DNA from: Endozoicomonas arenosclerae
GTDB lineage: Bacteria; Pseudomonadota; Gammaproteobacteria; Pseudomonadales; Endozoicomonadaceae
Reading direction: 5' to 3'
Length of the DNA: 64,000 nt
NCBI RefSeq assembly: GCF_001562015.1
Contig: NZ_LASA01000054.1
Location: 1-64,000, forward strand
In this document: positions 24,434-33,394 of the stretch, piece after piece
How positions within the stretch are numbered: the first letter of the stretch is position 1
Layout of the letters: each line of letters opens with the position of its first letter
Notes under the pieces: generated by a model
Database searches by the model: none
What the model was told of the DNA's origin: nothing
Seen by the model: only the letters and a program-made list of their open reading frames with translations
Translations under genes and position numbers: made by a program

Positions 24434-26023
24434 TTAAGCAGCTATTGCGGTATCGCCTTCAAAGCTGTTTCTGATGAGGTAATCAAAAGCACCCAGAGAG
24501 GCATTGGCGCCACTGCCCATGGCAATAATAATTTGCTTGTAAGGTGCAGTGGTTACATCTCCTGCAGCAAAGACACCTGGAATGGAGGTTTCGCCCCGGG
24601 CATCGACAACAATCTCACCGCGAGGGGTTAATTCCATTGTCTCTTTAAGGAACTCGGTATTCGGTACCAGACCTATTTGAACAAAGATGCCTTCCAGTTC
24701 TACACTGATTTCGTCGTCAGTATTACGGTCTTTATAAGTCAGCCCATTGACTTTATTACCATCGCCCAACACTTCAGTAGTCAGTGCACTGGTAATAATG
24801 GTGACATTGTTCAAAGAACGCAGCTTACGTTGCAGTACTTCGTCAGCTCTTAATTGACTGTCAAACTCAATCAAGGTGACGTGGGAAACAATACCGGCCA
24901 GATCAATAGCGGCTTCAACACCGGAATTACCCCCACCAATCACTGCTACACGCTTACCTTTAAAGAGTGGGCCGTCACAATGTGGGCAGTAAGCAACGCC
25001 TTTGCCCCGGTATTCCTGTTCACCAGGAACATTCATTTCTCTCCACCGAGCACCGGTTGCCATCAGTACGGTTTTACTTTTCAGGCTGGCACCGCTCTCA
25101 AGCTGAATTTCAACCAGTTCACCGGCACTGCGGTTGTTTTCAATCAGTGTGCTTGCGCGTTGGTTACTCATAACGTCAACGTCGTAATCAAGCACATGCT
25201 GTTCAAGGTTGGCGACCAGTTTTGGACCTTCTGTTTCTTTAACAGAAATGAAGTTCTCAATGGCCATGGTGTCCATGACTTGTCCACCAAAACGGTCAGC
25301 CACCAGACCTGTACGAATACCCTTGCGTGCTGCATAAATAGCGGCAGCTGCGCCTGCAGGGCCTGCACCAACAATCAGAAGGTCGTAGGGATCTTTTTTG
25401 CTGATAGCTTCTGCTGCGCGTTTTTCAGCGTTAACATCCAGCTTGGCAACAATTTCAGCGGTACTCATACGACCATGACCGAATGGCTGGCCGTTAACGA
25501 ATACGGCAGGTACGGCCATGATTTGTTTTTCGTCCACCTCGTCCTGGAACAGGGCGCCATCAATCATTGTGTGACTGATGCCCGGGTTCAAGACTGCCAT
25601 CAGGTTCAGCGCCTGGACTACTTCCGGGCAGTTCTGACAGGACAGGGAGATGTATGTTTCAAAGTTGAACTCGCCTTCCAGATTTTTGATCTGCTCGATC
25701 AGGTCGGCTTCCAGCTTGGCGGGGTGTCCACCGCTCTGGAGAATAGCCAGTATCAAAGAATTGAATTCGTGCCCCATGGGCAACCCGGCAAAGCGAATGG
25801 CCGGGCGACTGTCTGAACCCTGAATGGCCATGGAAGGCCTTCTGTCCTGATCATTGTCGCTTTCACGAAGCGTGATCTGACTGGAAAGGGTTTCAAGGTC
25901 TTTGGCCAGTGCAGCCATTTCCTGTGATTTCGCGGAGTCATCGAGAGACACAACAATCTCAACAGGGGTTTTCAGGTTCTGGAAGTAAGCTTCCAGTTGC
26001 TTTTTGATGTTTGCGTCCAACAT
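24434..26023 (-). CDS. ahpF: Alkyl hydroperoxide reductase subunit F
   Basis: 529-residue flavoprotein that passes electrons from NAD(P)H to AhpC. The N-terminal tandem thioredoxin-like domain carries the Cys129-x-x-Cys132 pair (SCQNCPEVV). The FAD site is [21 protein letters not shown] (about 215-235), the redox-active pair is Cys346-x-x-Cys349 ([10 protein letters not shown]), the NAD(P) site is [18 protein letters not shown], and the terminal FAD signature is [18 protein letters not shown]. All catalytic cysteines are present. It follows ahpC with a 66-base gap containing a hairpin that may reduce its expression relative to ahpC. Confidence 0.97.
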   Translation of the reverse strand: MLDANIKKQLEAYFQNLKTPVEIVVSLDDSAKSQEMAALAKDLETLSSQITLRESDNDQDRRPSMAIQGSDSRPAIRFAGLPMGHEFNSLILAILQSGGHPAKLEADLIEQIKNLEGEFNFETYISLSCQNCPEVVQALNLMAVLNPGISHTMIDGALFQDEVDEKQIMAVPAVFVNGQPFGHGRMSTAEIVAKLDVNAEKRAAEAISKKDPYDLLIVGAGPAGAAAAIYAARKGIRTGLVADRFGGQVMDTMAIENFISVKETEGPKLVANLEQHVLDYDVDVMSNQRASTLIENNRSAGELVEIQLESGASLKSKTVLMATGARWREMNVPGEQEYRGKGVAYCPHCDGPLFKGKRVAVIGGGNSGVEAAIDLAGIVSHVTLIEFDSQLRADEVLQRKLRSLNNVTIITSALTTEVLGDGNKVNGLTYKDRNTDDEISVELEGIFVQIGLVPNTEFLKETMELTPRGEIVVDARGETSIPGVFAAGDVTTAPYKQIIIAMGSGANASLGAFDYLIRNSFEGDTAIAA

Positions 26024-26058
26024 GACAGACTCGCTTAATCTTTTAAATTAGGTTTTAG

Positions 26059-26080
26059 GCTCCCTGCTTATGCAGGGAGC
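26059..26080 (-). terminator. Intercistronic hairpin between ahpC and ahpF (partial terminator)
   Basis: GCTCCCTGC (26059-26067) and GCAGGGAGC (26072-26080) form a 9-bp GC-rich stem with a 4-base loop, followed on the minus strand by a weak T-rich run. As ahpF lies directly downstream in the same direction, this probably sets the ahpC:ahpF ratio by attenuation or 3'-end protection. Confidence 0.7.
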
Positions 26081-26089
26081 GCAGGTCTT

Positions 26090-26653
26090 TTAGATTTTTC
26101 CGACCAGATCCAGGGAAGGTTCCAGAGTCTCTTCGCCTGGCTGCCATGCAGCCGGGCATACCTGACCTGGGTTAGCAGCGATGAACTGAGCTGCCTGAAT
26201 CTTGCGAACCAGATCTTCAGCGTTACGGCCAATGCCCAGATCGTTGGTTTCAACGACCTTGATCTCACCTTCAGGGTTCATTACGAAGGTGCCACGCAGA
26301 GCCAGACCTTCTTCTTCGATCATCACTTCAAAGTTGCGAGTGATCTGACCTGTTGGATCGCCGATCATTGGGAACTTGATCTTGTTGATGGTGTCGGAGC
26401 TGTCGTGCCACGCCTTGTGAGTGAAGTGAGTGTCTGTAGACACGGAGTACACTTCAACGCCCATGCCTTGCAGCTTTTCGTAGTGATCAGCCAGGTCGCC
26501 CAGTTCAGTCGGGCAGACAAAGGTGAAGTCTGCTGGGTAGAAGAAGACAACAGACCACTTGCCTTTCAGGCTTTCTTCAGTCACATCAATGAACTCACCA
26601 TTGTGAAAAGCAGTGGCTTTGAATGGCTTGATTTGAGTGTTAACGAGGGACAT
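26090..26653 (-). CDS. ahpC: Alkyl hydroperoxide reductase subunit C (2-Cys peroxiredoxin)
   Basis: 187 residues from the ATG at 26653, preceded by AAGGAAAG; the peptide [21 protein letters not shown] matches the usual AhpC start, so the upstream in-frame ATG at 26680 is rejected. The peroxidatic Cys47 lies in [12 protein letters not shown] and the resolving Cys166 in [15 protein letters not shown], the same positions as in the enterobacterial enzyme within one residue. The protein reduces H2O2, organic peroxides and peroxynitrite in the cytoplasm using AhpF. The gene is followed by ahpF. Confidence 0.98.
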   Translation of the reverse strand: MSLVNTQIKPFKATAFHNGEFIDVTEESLKGKWSVVFFYPADFTFVCPTELGDLADHYEKLQGMGVEVYSVSTDTHFTHKAWHDSSDTINKIKFPMIGDPTGQITRNFEVMIEEEGLALRGTFVMNPEGEIKVVETNDLGIGRNAEDLVRKIQAAQFIAANPGQVCPAAWQPGEETLEPSLDLVGKI

Positions 26654-26868
26654 GATTTCTTTCCTTCTTGCTGTAGCCATTGAATCGCAAATGGCTGGAT
26701 ATAAACGAAAATATTTTGATCAGATATCGCTGCTTCTGAGCTGTGGATCAAAATACTTTCCACTGAATCTGTTCTGTTGCCTGTCCGTTTTCGGTGGCGA
26801 CAGGGAAAGAATATGCCGATTGGGCTGATTGGTATAATTGATCGTATAAATGTCACTAATAGAAATTA

Positions 26869-26883
26869 GCTATTAATGGTGAA
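26869..26883. promoter_or_regulatory. Possible OxyR half-site upstream of ahpC
   Basis: ATAG-7 bases-CTAT, the spacing of one half of the OxyR consensus (two such units seven bases apart), occurs at 26869-26883. It lies about 215 bases before the ahpC start. The second unit is not convincing on either side, so this is a weak call. Confidence 0.25.
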
Positions 26884-26903
26884 GTCTCTTTTGGAGGGAG
26901 GTT

Positions 26904-26925
26904 GATGCCGGCTTTATCCGGCATC
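26904..26925. terminator. Hairpin at the 3' end of the thioesterase gene
   Basis: GATGCCGG (26904-26911) and CCGGCATC (26918-26925) form an 8-bp stem with a 6-base loop, ten bases beyond the thioesterase stop codon (minus strand). A U-run is absent on the minus strand, so termination strength is uncertain. Confidence 0.45.
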
Positions 26926-26935
26926 GGATTTTGGA

Positions 26936-27304
26936 CTATGCAGCGCCAGTGACCATTTGATGAGGAACCTTCTCACCTTCTGCATTGACATGAACCATTA
27001 CAATTCTGTCCACATGGACGATGATATTTTTTGTGAGCTTATTTCTAACCCTGCACTCCAAAGTGACAGATGTCGTCCCAACGTGCACCAGATCTATGCC
27101 GATTTCGATCAGTTCTCCCAGTCTGGCTGAAGAGATGAACTCGATCTCAGACATGTATTTAGTGACGACATGGGTAGTATTCATCTGGCAGCAGGCGAAT
27201 GCCCAGGCCTCCTCATCAATCCATCCCAGGACAGTGCCTCCAAATAGATGACTGGAGTGGTTAAGGTCCTCGTGTTTGATCATTTTACGGCTGTAGTATT
27301 TCAA
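26936..27304 (-). CDS. Acyl-CoA thioesterase, hotdog fold (YciA/BFIT-like)
   Basis: 122 residues, single hotdog domain. LNHSSHLFGGTVLGWIDEEAWAFACCQ contains the conserved N/H-x-x-x-LFGG-x-x-x-x-W-x-DE pattern around the catalytic acid; VVTKYMSEIEFISSARLGELIEIG follows as in the family. The gene starts with TTG at 27304: AAGGA lies six bases upstream and the first residues KYYSRK match the usual KFHTRK opening of relatives, whereas the internal ATG at 27283 has no Shine-Dalgarno. It hydrolyses acyl-CoA esters in the cytoplasm; chain-length preference is unknown. Confidence 0.9.
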   Translation of the reverse strand: MKYYSRKMIKHEDLNHSSHLFGGTVLGWIDEEAWAFACCQMNTTHVVTKYMSEIEFISSARLGELIEIGIDLVHVGTTSVTLECRVRNKLTKNIIVHVDRIVMVHVNAEGEKVPHQMVTGAA

Positions 27305-27480
27305 GGTGCTTTCCTTAGGTGCTATGTATAAGTCAGTTGACTTGTGAGCGATCGTTCGCTCCTATTTGTTTCTAGAGCAATAAGCAGGCCAGATCCTCTG
27401 AGGTTCGTCAGTAAGAAACTTAAATTCTGAAGAGCTCTGTTATAACTTAGGAAGTAAAGGGCGAAAACGGATTTAGCCAA

Positions 27481-30400
27481 ATGCAGAGCAAGGCATCTGT
27501 TCGTTGTTTACTGCTGGGCCTATTGTGGATGACGTCTTCTGAGGCTTTCTCTGAGCCGATGAGGGGAGATGCTCTTCGTCAATGGCTGAACTCAGATCAC
27601 TTCTCCCATAAGCTGGAAGCCGATATAGCAGGTCCGGGTATTGATTCGGACCTGAGTCAGCTGGGCAGGAAACTGTTTTTCAGTCCGGATCTTAGTCTGG
27701 ATGGGAAGGTCGCCTGCTCTACCTGTCATCACCCGACACTCGGTGGGGCTGACGGTCTAGCTCTTCCAGTAGGAGTAACGGTTGATGATCCTTTCCTGAT
27801 TGGAGAGCAGCGGTTGAAGAAGCTGGTACAGACTTCTGCCGGTGATCATACCCGACATTTAATTCCCAGAAACTCTCCCACTGTCTTCAATACTGCCCTC
27901 TATCAAAAGAATCTTTTCTGGGATGGTCGGGTTCAATATGTCATTCAACACTCATCCGAGAAACGAATCAAAGTCGGCGGTGGTTATTCCGGGCTTTCTG
28001 CGGATCGATACGAGACCGGAAGCCTATTACAGGCTCAGGCACGGTTGCCTATGGTGTCGCCCTTTGAGATGAAAGGCTTGAAAGATGCCGCCCATAATAA
28101 TGTTGAAATCCATCAGTTGATCGTAAAGCGGCTGGCAGATAGCCGTCAGTGGTGTGATTTATTCAGAAAAGTATTTGTCAAAAGCAGCCCTGATTGCAGC
28201 GAGATAGTTTCAATTGACGCTGTCACACGGGCGCTGGCAGCCTATCAGGCAGACCTTCTGTTCATTGAAAATCGTTTCTTTGGCTTTCTTAAGGGGCAGA
28301 ACACCCTTTCAGAGAGTGAACAAGATGGAGCTCGCTTATTTTTCACTCCATTGTCGGAAGGTGGGGCTGGTTGCTCTGTCTGTCATGCCGGACAGCACTT
28401 TTCTAATGAACAGTTTTACAATCTTGGCATTGTTCCCCACGGACCGGGCGTAAATGGCAGGGGGCTTGATTACGGTAGAAGCAATATAGAACCCGGAAGG
28501 GATATCTTCAGCTTCAGAACCCCAGGGCTGCTCAATATCGCTCAGACCGCACCTTACTTTCATAATGGCAGTGCCAGGCATTTGTCGGATGCAATTCGTG
28601 CGCACACACAAAAAGCTTTGCGTAGTTCAGTGGGAATTGAATCGAAAAAAGATGAAGCCGTTTATCTAAAACGTTCACTGACTACTATTCGGGAAAAGGC
28701 TGCGCAGTCTAAGACATTAAAACTTCTGCCGGAATTTTTATCCGATAATAAAGTGAACCAGCTGGCGGGATTCCTTCAGACGCTTACCGACGCCTGCATT
28801 CTCAATGAATCTTGTTTAAAGCCCTTCATGGATTCTCAGCCAATAGTCACTCCGATTGAAAAAACCAGTGCTAAACAGCTAGGGAAGTCTGTTGAATTAA
28901 AGAGTGAAGAGAAGCCCGTTGCTGTCAGTTTTCCTGGATTTGATCAGTGTGTTGAACCTGCTACCAAACCTTCAGACAGTGACTCATGGTTTAGTGAAGC
29001 TGGAGTTGAAGTCGGCATTACACATAGACGTAACGTTGGGCTGATCAAGCCGGGCTGGATCATGGATGTTATTAACTGGGGAGGCGTCAGTGCTGCTGAT
29101 CTGAATAACGATTGTCTGGATGATCTGGTTTTTACCGACAATCAGGGAACCCTCTGGACCTATTTTCAGCAGTTGGAGGGTGGTTTCAGACAGGAGTCCA
29201 TGACACCTCAAGGTATTAATTTGAAAGGAGCCATTACCCCTCTGGTGGTGGATCTGGATGGTGATTATCGGCCCGACCTTTATCTGGGCAATGATGGTCG
29301 ATTTTATCCACAGGTACTGTTTGATTTTACGGGTAAGCCATCGCCTTTCATTTTTTCAGCCATTTCCGGACCTTCTCTGAATGCCAGCTTTGGTGATCTG
29401 GATCAGGATGGGGATCTTGATGCGGTGATGGCATTCTGGCGAACCTACAAGTCGATCCGGCAGCCTCAGGTATGGAGTAATACAGGCTATCGAAAAATAA
29501 GTCCGACGTCGTTTGAACTGCCAGAACTCAGAAACAGTTATGGACCGGTTACCCTTAATGACGGGTTGATACACCAGAAGCATGAAGCACCGGTTTTTGG
29601 GGGTGACGATTTTACTTTTACACCCAACTTTGCCGATGTGGATGGTGATGGTATTTCCGATGTACTGATGACGGCTGACTTCTTTACTACCCAATTGTGG
29701 AAAAACTCGGGCAGTGAGCTGAAGGATGTGACGGATATCCAGGAGATTCACGGCAGCTTTGGAATGGGGGCTGCTATTGCCGACTTTGATAATGATGGCG
29801 ATCTGGACTGGTTTGAGAGCAGTATTTTCAGTCGCAGCCAAAGCAGTAGCTATACAGGCAACCGGTTGTATGAAAATCAGGGGGATTATCAATTCAGAAA
29901 CGTGACGGAAAACTCCGGCCTTCGCGATGGCGGTTGGGGCTGGGGGAGCTGTGCAGCCGACTTTAATAATGATGGGTTGATGGATATCTTTCACGCCACG
30001 GGTTATGGCAATGTCCCAGAAACGGCTACTTTTCCCAGTAAGGAGTATCAGACACTGGCCATTCAAGTGCTGAATAACCATGAAGAGTTTCAGCAGTCTA
30101 AAGCGCGTCTGTTTATTAACCAGGGGGGTATGAGATTCAAAGAGCAGGCGCAAGAAGCGGGGTTGAAACAGGCTATCGATGGCAGGGGCGTCAGCTGTTT
30201 TGATTATCAGCAGGATGGTGATATCGATATTGTCATCAGTAACTGGGAAGGTCGGCCTGTTTTTTTCAAAAACAATAATCCTGAGAAGAATAACTGGCTT
30301 TCTATTCGATTGGTGGGACTGTCCGGCAATACCGAAGCTTTAGGGGCAAAAATAAGGCTTTATTTTGAAGGAGGGGTTCAATATCGGGAGGTTCGTTTTG

Positions 30401-30588
30401 AGAATAACTTTGTCTCTACAAATCCAAGGCAGCAGCATTTTGGTATTGGCTTGTCCAAAGCGGTTAAAAAGGTGGAAATTGACTGGCCCGCTCCAGATTA
30501 TGTGACCACCGTCATAAATCAACCCGCCATAAATCAACGGCATCTTGTTTATCATCCAAAACTAAAAATAAAGAGCCCTTCCCAATAA
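27481..30588 (+). CDS. Di-haem cytochrome c peroxidase (MauG-like) fused to FG-GAP repeats and ASPIC/UnbV domain
   Basis: 1035-residue exported protein. A signal peptide (LLLGLLWMTSSEAFS) is followed by a di-haem peroxidase domain (about 35-440) with haem sites Cys79-x-x-Cys82-His83 (ACSTCHHP) and Cys298-x-x-Cys301-His302 (GCSVCHAG) and the GGADG, FWDGR and TPGLLNIAQTAPYFHNG motifs of the MauG/CcpA family. From about 535 to 920 run at least seven FG-GAP/VCBS calcium-loop motifs such as DLDQDGDLD, DVDGDGISD, DFDNDGDLD, DFNNDGLMD and DYQQDGDID. The last 100 residues match ASPIC/UnbV (NNWLSIRLVGLSGNTEALGAKIRL and RQQHFGIGLS). Each part is known separately; the three-part fusion in one polypeptide is unusual. 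The peroxidase may oxidise or crosslink a partner bound by the repeats (inference). Confidence 0.9.
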   Translation: MQSKASVRCLLLGLLWMTSSEAFSEPMRGDALRQWLNSDHFSHKLEADIAGPGIDSDLSQLGRKLFFSPDLSLDGKVACSTCHHPTLGGADGLALPVGVTVDDPFLIGEQRLKKLVQTSAGDHTRHLIPRNSPTVFNTALYQKNLFWDGRVQYVIQHSSEKRIKVGGGYSGLSADRYETGSLLQAQARLPMVSPFEMKGLKDAAHNNVEIHQLIVKRLADSRQWCDLFRKVFVKSSPDCSEIVSIDAVTRALAAYQADLLFIENRFFGFLKGQNTLSESEQDGARLFFTPLSEGGAGCSVCHAGQHFSNEQFYNLGIVPHGPGVNGRGLDYGRSNIEPGRDIFSFRTPGLLNIAQTAPYFHNGSARHLSDAIRAHTQKALRSSVGIESKKDEAVYLKRSLTTIREKAAQSKTLKLLPEFLSDNKVNQLAGFLQTLTDACILNESCLKPFMDSQPIVTPIEKTSAKQLGKSVELKSEEKPVAVSFPGFDQCVEPATKPSDSDSWFSEAGVEVGITHRRNVGLIKPGWIMDVINWGGVSAADLNNDCLDDLVFTDNQGTLWTYFQQLEGGFRQESMTPQGINLKGAITPLVVDLDGDYRPDLYLGNDGRFYPQVLFDFTGKPSPFIFSAISGPSLNASFGDLDQDGDLDAVMAFWRTYKSIRQPQVWSNTGYRKISPTSFELPELRNSYGPVTLNDGLIHQKHEAPVFGGDDFTFTPNFADVDGDGISDVLMTADFFTTQLWKNSGSELKDVTDIQEIHGSFGMGAAIADFDNDGDLDWFESSIFSRSQSSSYTGNRLYENQGDYQFRNVTENSGLRDGGWGWGSCAADFNNDGLMDIFHATGYGNVPETATFPSKEYQTLAIQVLNNHEEFQQSKARLFINQGGMRFKEQAQEAGLKQAIDGRGVSCFDYQQDGDIDIVISNWEGRPVFFKNNNPEKNNWLSIRLVGLSGNTEALGAKIRLYFEGGVQYREVRFENNFVSTNPRQQHFGIGLSKAVKKVEIDWPAPDYVTTVINQPAINQRHLVYHPKLKIKSPSQ

Positions 30589-30609
30589 AAAAATAAAGTT
30601 AAAAAGTGT

Positions 30610-30625
30610 GAAACAAGTCTGTTTC
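30610..30625. other. Small inverted repeat after peroxidase-repeat gene
   Basis: GAAACA (30610-30615) and TGTTTC (30620-30625) form a 6-bp stem with a 4-base loop, followed by GTTTTTG. It may be a weak terminator for the upstream gene or an operator for the LPMO gene that starts at 30736. Confidence 0.35.
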
Positions 30626-30735
30626 GTTTTTGATGATCTGTGAAGAATGACAAGAAAGTGTAATCGTTTTCAGGTCATCATAATAAACAAGGCGCCCGGA
30701 TTAAAATTCTCATCTCTCAGGATGGAGCAAACATT

Positions 30736-32007
30736 ATGAGACCTACTTTAAAAGGAATGGCATCACTGGCTGCAGTGATGTTTTCCGGTATGGCCATGGG
30801 GCACGGCTGGACTGAGTTCCCGAAAGCAAGACAGATATTCTGTGCGGATGATGGTGGGTACTGGAGCTCCCAGGATGGCTCAACGATTCCTAATGCTGCC
30901 TGTCGTGCAGCTTTCCTGGAGTCGGGCACTTATCCTTTTGTACAAAAGAATGAGTTTGCCGCTAATGTCACTGATTATAATAATGAGTCTGCTGTCAGGG
31001 CTCTGGTGACCGATGGCAATCTCTGTAGTGCAGGTTCTACCGCCAAGGCGGGAATGGATATACCTTCCGCTGCCTGGCAGAAAACGACACTGTCCGCAGG
31101 TACTCATACCCTCAAGTTCAGAGCTACAGCTCCACACAATCCGAGTTACTGGCGTATTTATTTGACCAAACCGGGTTTTGATTCTTCTGTTCAACGTTTG
31201 CACTGGTCCGATCTGGAGTTGATCAACAGCCATGGTAATCTGCCCGTAGTGAATGGCTATTACGAAATGGATGCCACGATTCCGGAAGGCAGAAGCGGTA
31301 CAGGTATCCTCTATGTGCGCTGGCAGCGTGTAGATGCTGCGGGTGAAGGCTTCTATAACTGTTCTGATGTTGCCTTTACCAGTGGTGGCACAACACCTCC
31401 TCCCACTCCAACGCCTACACCAGATCCTGACCCAGCTCCTTCACTCGTCAATGTCGGCACTTATGTCAATACGGGTCATAACATTGCCGAAGCGGGCGAC
31501 AAGGTTCGTTTCCGTCTGTTTAACAGTTCTGGTGCGGAAGTGGTTGATGAGCAGATTAACATTACCAGCAGCAACGCTGACTTCAGTCTCTGGACAAAAG
31601 AGCTGGCGTTGAAGGTAAATGATCGTAATCAGGGCAAGGCCTTTATTGGTATCTGGCACGACGCCATGAATCATCTCATGTACGACGAGGACAATCTGTT
31701 CAGTAACAGGGTTTGGGCACCGGATGCCAATCACAGTTCTTCGACTTCTGTCATCAAGTCTTCGGATGTGACGCCTCCTCCTACGCCTGAGCCAACACCC
31801 GAACCGACACCGGAGCCTACCCCAGACTATGAATACGCCTATCCGGAAGGCAAGGGTAGCTATCAGCCAGGAACCGTAGTGCTTGGAACGGACGGTAAGG
31901 TTTATCAGTGCAAGCCATTCCCATACTCAGGATGGTGTAATCAGTCCACCCTCTACTATGCCCCGGGTACCGGTCTGGCATGGCAGGACGCCTGGATCAA
32001 GAAGTAA
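30736..32007 (+). CDS. Lytic polysaccharide monooxygenase (AA10) with C-terminal chitin-binding module
   Basis: 423 residues. The signal peptide ends so that His becomes residue 1 of the mature enzyme (AMG | HGWTEFPKARQIFC), forming the copper histidine brace with a second His in TAPHNPSYWRIYLTK. The AA10 domain runs to about residue 215. A Thr/Pro linker follows, then a 100-residue beta-domain (LVNVGTYVNTGHNIAEAGDKVRFRLF), a TPEP-repeat linker, and a C-terminal aromatic-rich module (YPEGKGSYQPGTVVL to AWQDAWIKK) resembling CBM5/12 or CBM73. The enzyme oxidatively cuts chitin or cellulose; the binding module favours chitin. GGAG precedes the ATG. Such GbpA-like proteins serve chitin use and attachment to animal surfaces. 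Confidence 0.93.
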   Translation: MRPTLKGMASLAAVMFSGMAMGHGWTEFPKARQIFCADDGGYWSSQDGSTIPNAACRAAFLESGTYPFVQKNEFAANVTDYNNESAVRALVTDGNLCSAGSTAKAGMDIPSAAWQKTTLSAGTHTLKFRATAPHNPSYWRIYLTKPGFDSSVQRLHWSDLELINSHGNLPVVNGYYEMDATIPEGRSGTGILYVRWQRVDAAGEGFYNCSDVAFTSGGTTPPPTPTPTPDPDPAPSLVNVGTYVNTGHNIAEAGDKVRFRLFNSSGAEVVDEQINITSSNADFSLWTKELALKVNDRNQGKAFIGIWHDAMNHLMYDEDNLFSNRVWAPDANHSSSTSVIKSSDVTPPPTPEPTPEPTPEPTPDYEYAYPEGKGSYQPGTVVLGTDGKVYQCKPFPYSGWCNQSTLYYAPGTGLAWQDAWIKK

Positions 32008-32020
32008 GTCCCTTCTTAAA

Positions 32021-32045
32021 CAGACCAGCCTCCCAGGCTGGTCTG
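32021..32045 (+). terminator. Rho-independent terminator after LPMO gene
   Basis: CAGACCAGCCT (32021-32031) and AGGCTGGTCTG (32035-32045) form a perfect 11-bp stem with a 3-base loop, followed by TTTGTATTTTG. It lies 13 bases after the LPMO stop codon. Confidence 0.93.
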
Positions 32046-32140
32046 TTTGTATTTTGTGAATGCAATCTCATATTAAAGAGCCTTCCTGAATATCTGCACT
32101 ACACTAAGTGGCTTTGACTCAATAATATCAATATCAGGTC

Positions 32141-33394
32141 ATGAACAAAGCTCTCCGCCTGCGCTGTGTCACTACTCTCAGTGCCACGCTGGAATTTTAT
32201 GATTTCACATTGCTGATCTTTCTGGCCCCCGTGATTGCCAAGGTTTTTTTCCCGGGCACGGAGGGTTTAAGCACGGTCATGCCTGTGCTGTTGCTGTTCT
32301 TTGCCGGCTATCTGGCACGGTTTGTTGGAGGACTGGTTTACAGCCATACCGGAGACAGGCATGGGCGCAAAGCTTCCTATATCTACTCCATAGTTACTAT
32401 GTCACTGGCCACCCTGGGGATAGGGTTATTGCCCGGTTACGCTCAGTGGGGTGAGCTGGCACCTTTGGGTCTGCTGGTGTTGAGGATCTTGCAGGGTTTC
32501 TCTCTTGGGGGGGAGATTCCCGGTGCGGTTGTTTTTGCTGCCGAGCACACAGAAACAAACAAAAGAGGCTTGGTTACGGGTCTGGTCATCAGTGGTGTGA
32601 CTTTCGGGAATGTTCTGGCCAGTGGTGTGGTAGGGCTACTGTACTTTTGTTTCAGCGATGAAACGGTAATCGCCTGGGGGTGGAGACTGGCCTTTATTCT
32701 GGGATCAGGACTGGGACTGCTGAGTTTATGGCTGCGCATGAGTCTGGAAGAAACACCGGTCTTCCGCTCTCTGGAGCCCTCGCAAGACAGAGTCTGGCCA
32801 CTTAAAAAGCTGGTTCAGGATCACTCTCTGTCTCTGGTGCGGGGAACCTTGGTGGCGGCCCTGCCTGCCATCAGTTTATCCGTTCTGTTCTACATGCCCC
32901 GGTATCAGCAAGAATTTCTGAAGATACCGTCAGAAGTCGCCTTTTCAATGAGTACCTCTGCTTTTCTGCTTCTGACGGGTATCACTCTGATCATGGCCAT
33001 ACTCTCAGACAAGATAGGGCGATTATCCATGATCCGTGTTGGCAGCTTTATATTCATGTTGCTGCCAACAGGCTTTTGCCTGATGACGTGTCAGGCGTTT
33101 TCTCCCATTCTGGCCTTGATGCCACTCCTTTTGGGGTGTGGAATGGTGATGGGGGTTTATGAATCTTCTATGGCAGAGCTGTTTCCCACCAGGGCCCGGT
33201 ACAGTGGTGTGGCCTTTTGCCATAACCTGGCTTTTGCTTTCTTTGGCGGGATTACACCGATTATTCTGGAATGGATGTGTGCCAGAGGCTGGTTATTAGC
33301 ACCGGCATTTTTGCCTGTTGGGATGGCTCTCCTGCTCTATCTGTCCTCCCTGGGGTGGGAAGACAGATATCGGAAAGATCTGACTTATATCTAA
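32141..33394 (+). CDS. MFS transporter, metabolite:H+ symporter (ProP-like) family
   Basis: 417 residues with about twelve membrane helices. The first cytoplasmic loop carries the family signature (HTGDRHGRKASY), and LEFYDFTLLIFLAPVIAKVFFP in helix 1 is typical of the MHS/ProP/KgtP branch. ILQGFSLGGEIPGAVVFAAEHT in helix 4-5 is the second hallmark. The family imports osmolytes, dicarboxylates or amino acids with protons; the substrate is not predictable. The 3' end overlaps the convergent barrel-like gene by 4 bases. Confidence 0.9.
   Translation: MNKALRLRCVTTLSATLEFYDFTLLIFLAPVIAKVFFPGTEGLSTVMPVLLLFFAGYLARFVGGLVYSHTGDRHGRKASYIYSIVTMSLATLGIGLLPGYAQWGELAPLGLLVLRILQGFSLGGEIPGAVVFAAEHTETNKRGLVTGLVISGVTFGNVLASGVVGLLYFCFSDETVIAWGWRLAFILGSGLGLLSLWLRMSLEETPVFRSLEPSQDRVWPLKKLVQDHSLSLVRGTLVAALPAISLSVLFYMPRYQQEFLKIPSEVAFSMSTSAFLLLTGITLIMAILSDKIGRLSMIRVGSFIFMLLPTGFCLMTCQAFSPILALMPLLLGCGMVMGVYESSMAELFPTRARYSGVAFCHNLAFAFFGGITPIILEWMCARGWLLAPAFLPVGMALLLYLSSLGWEDRYRKDLTYI

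Noticed and set aside
24854-25816. Long plus-strand open frame antisense to ahpF
   Set aside because: It is the shadow of the ahpF coding frame: no Shine-Dalgarno, no recognisable domain, and ahpF is beyond doubt.
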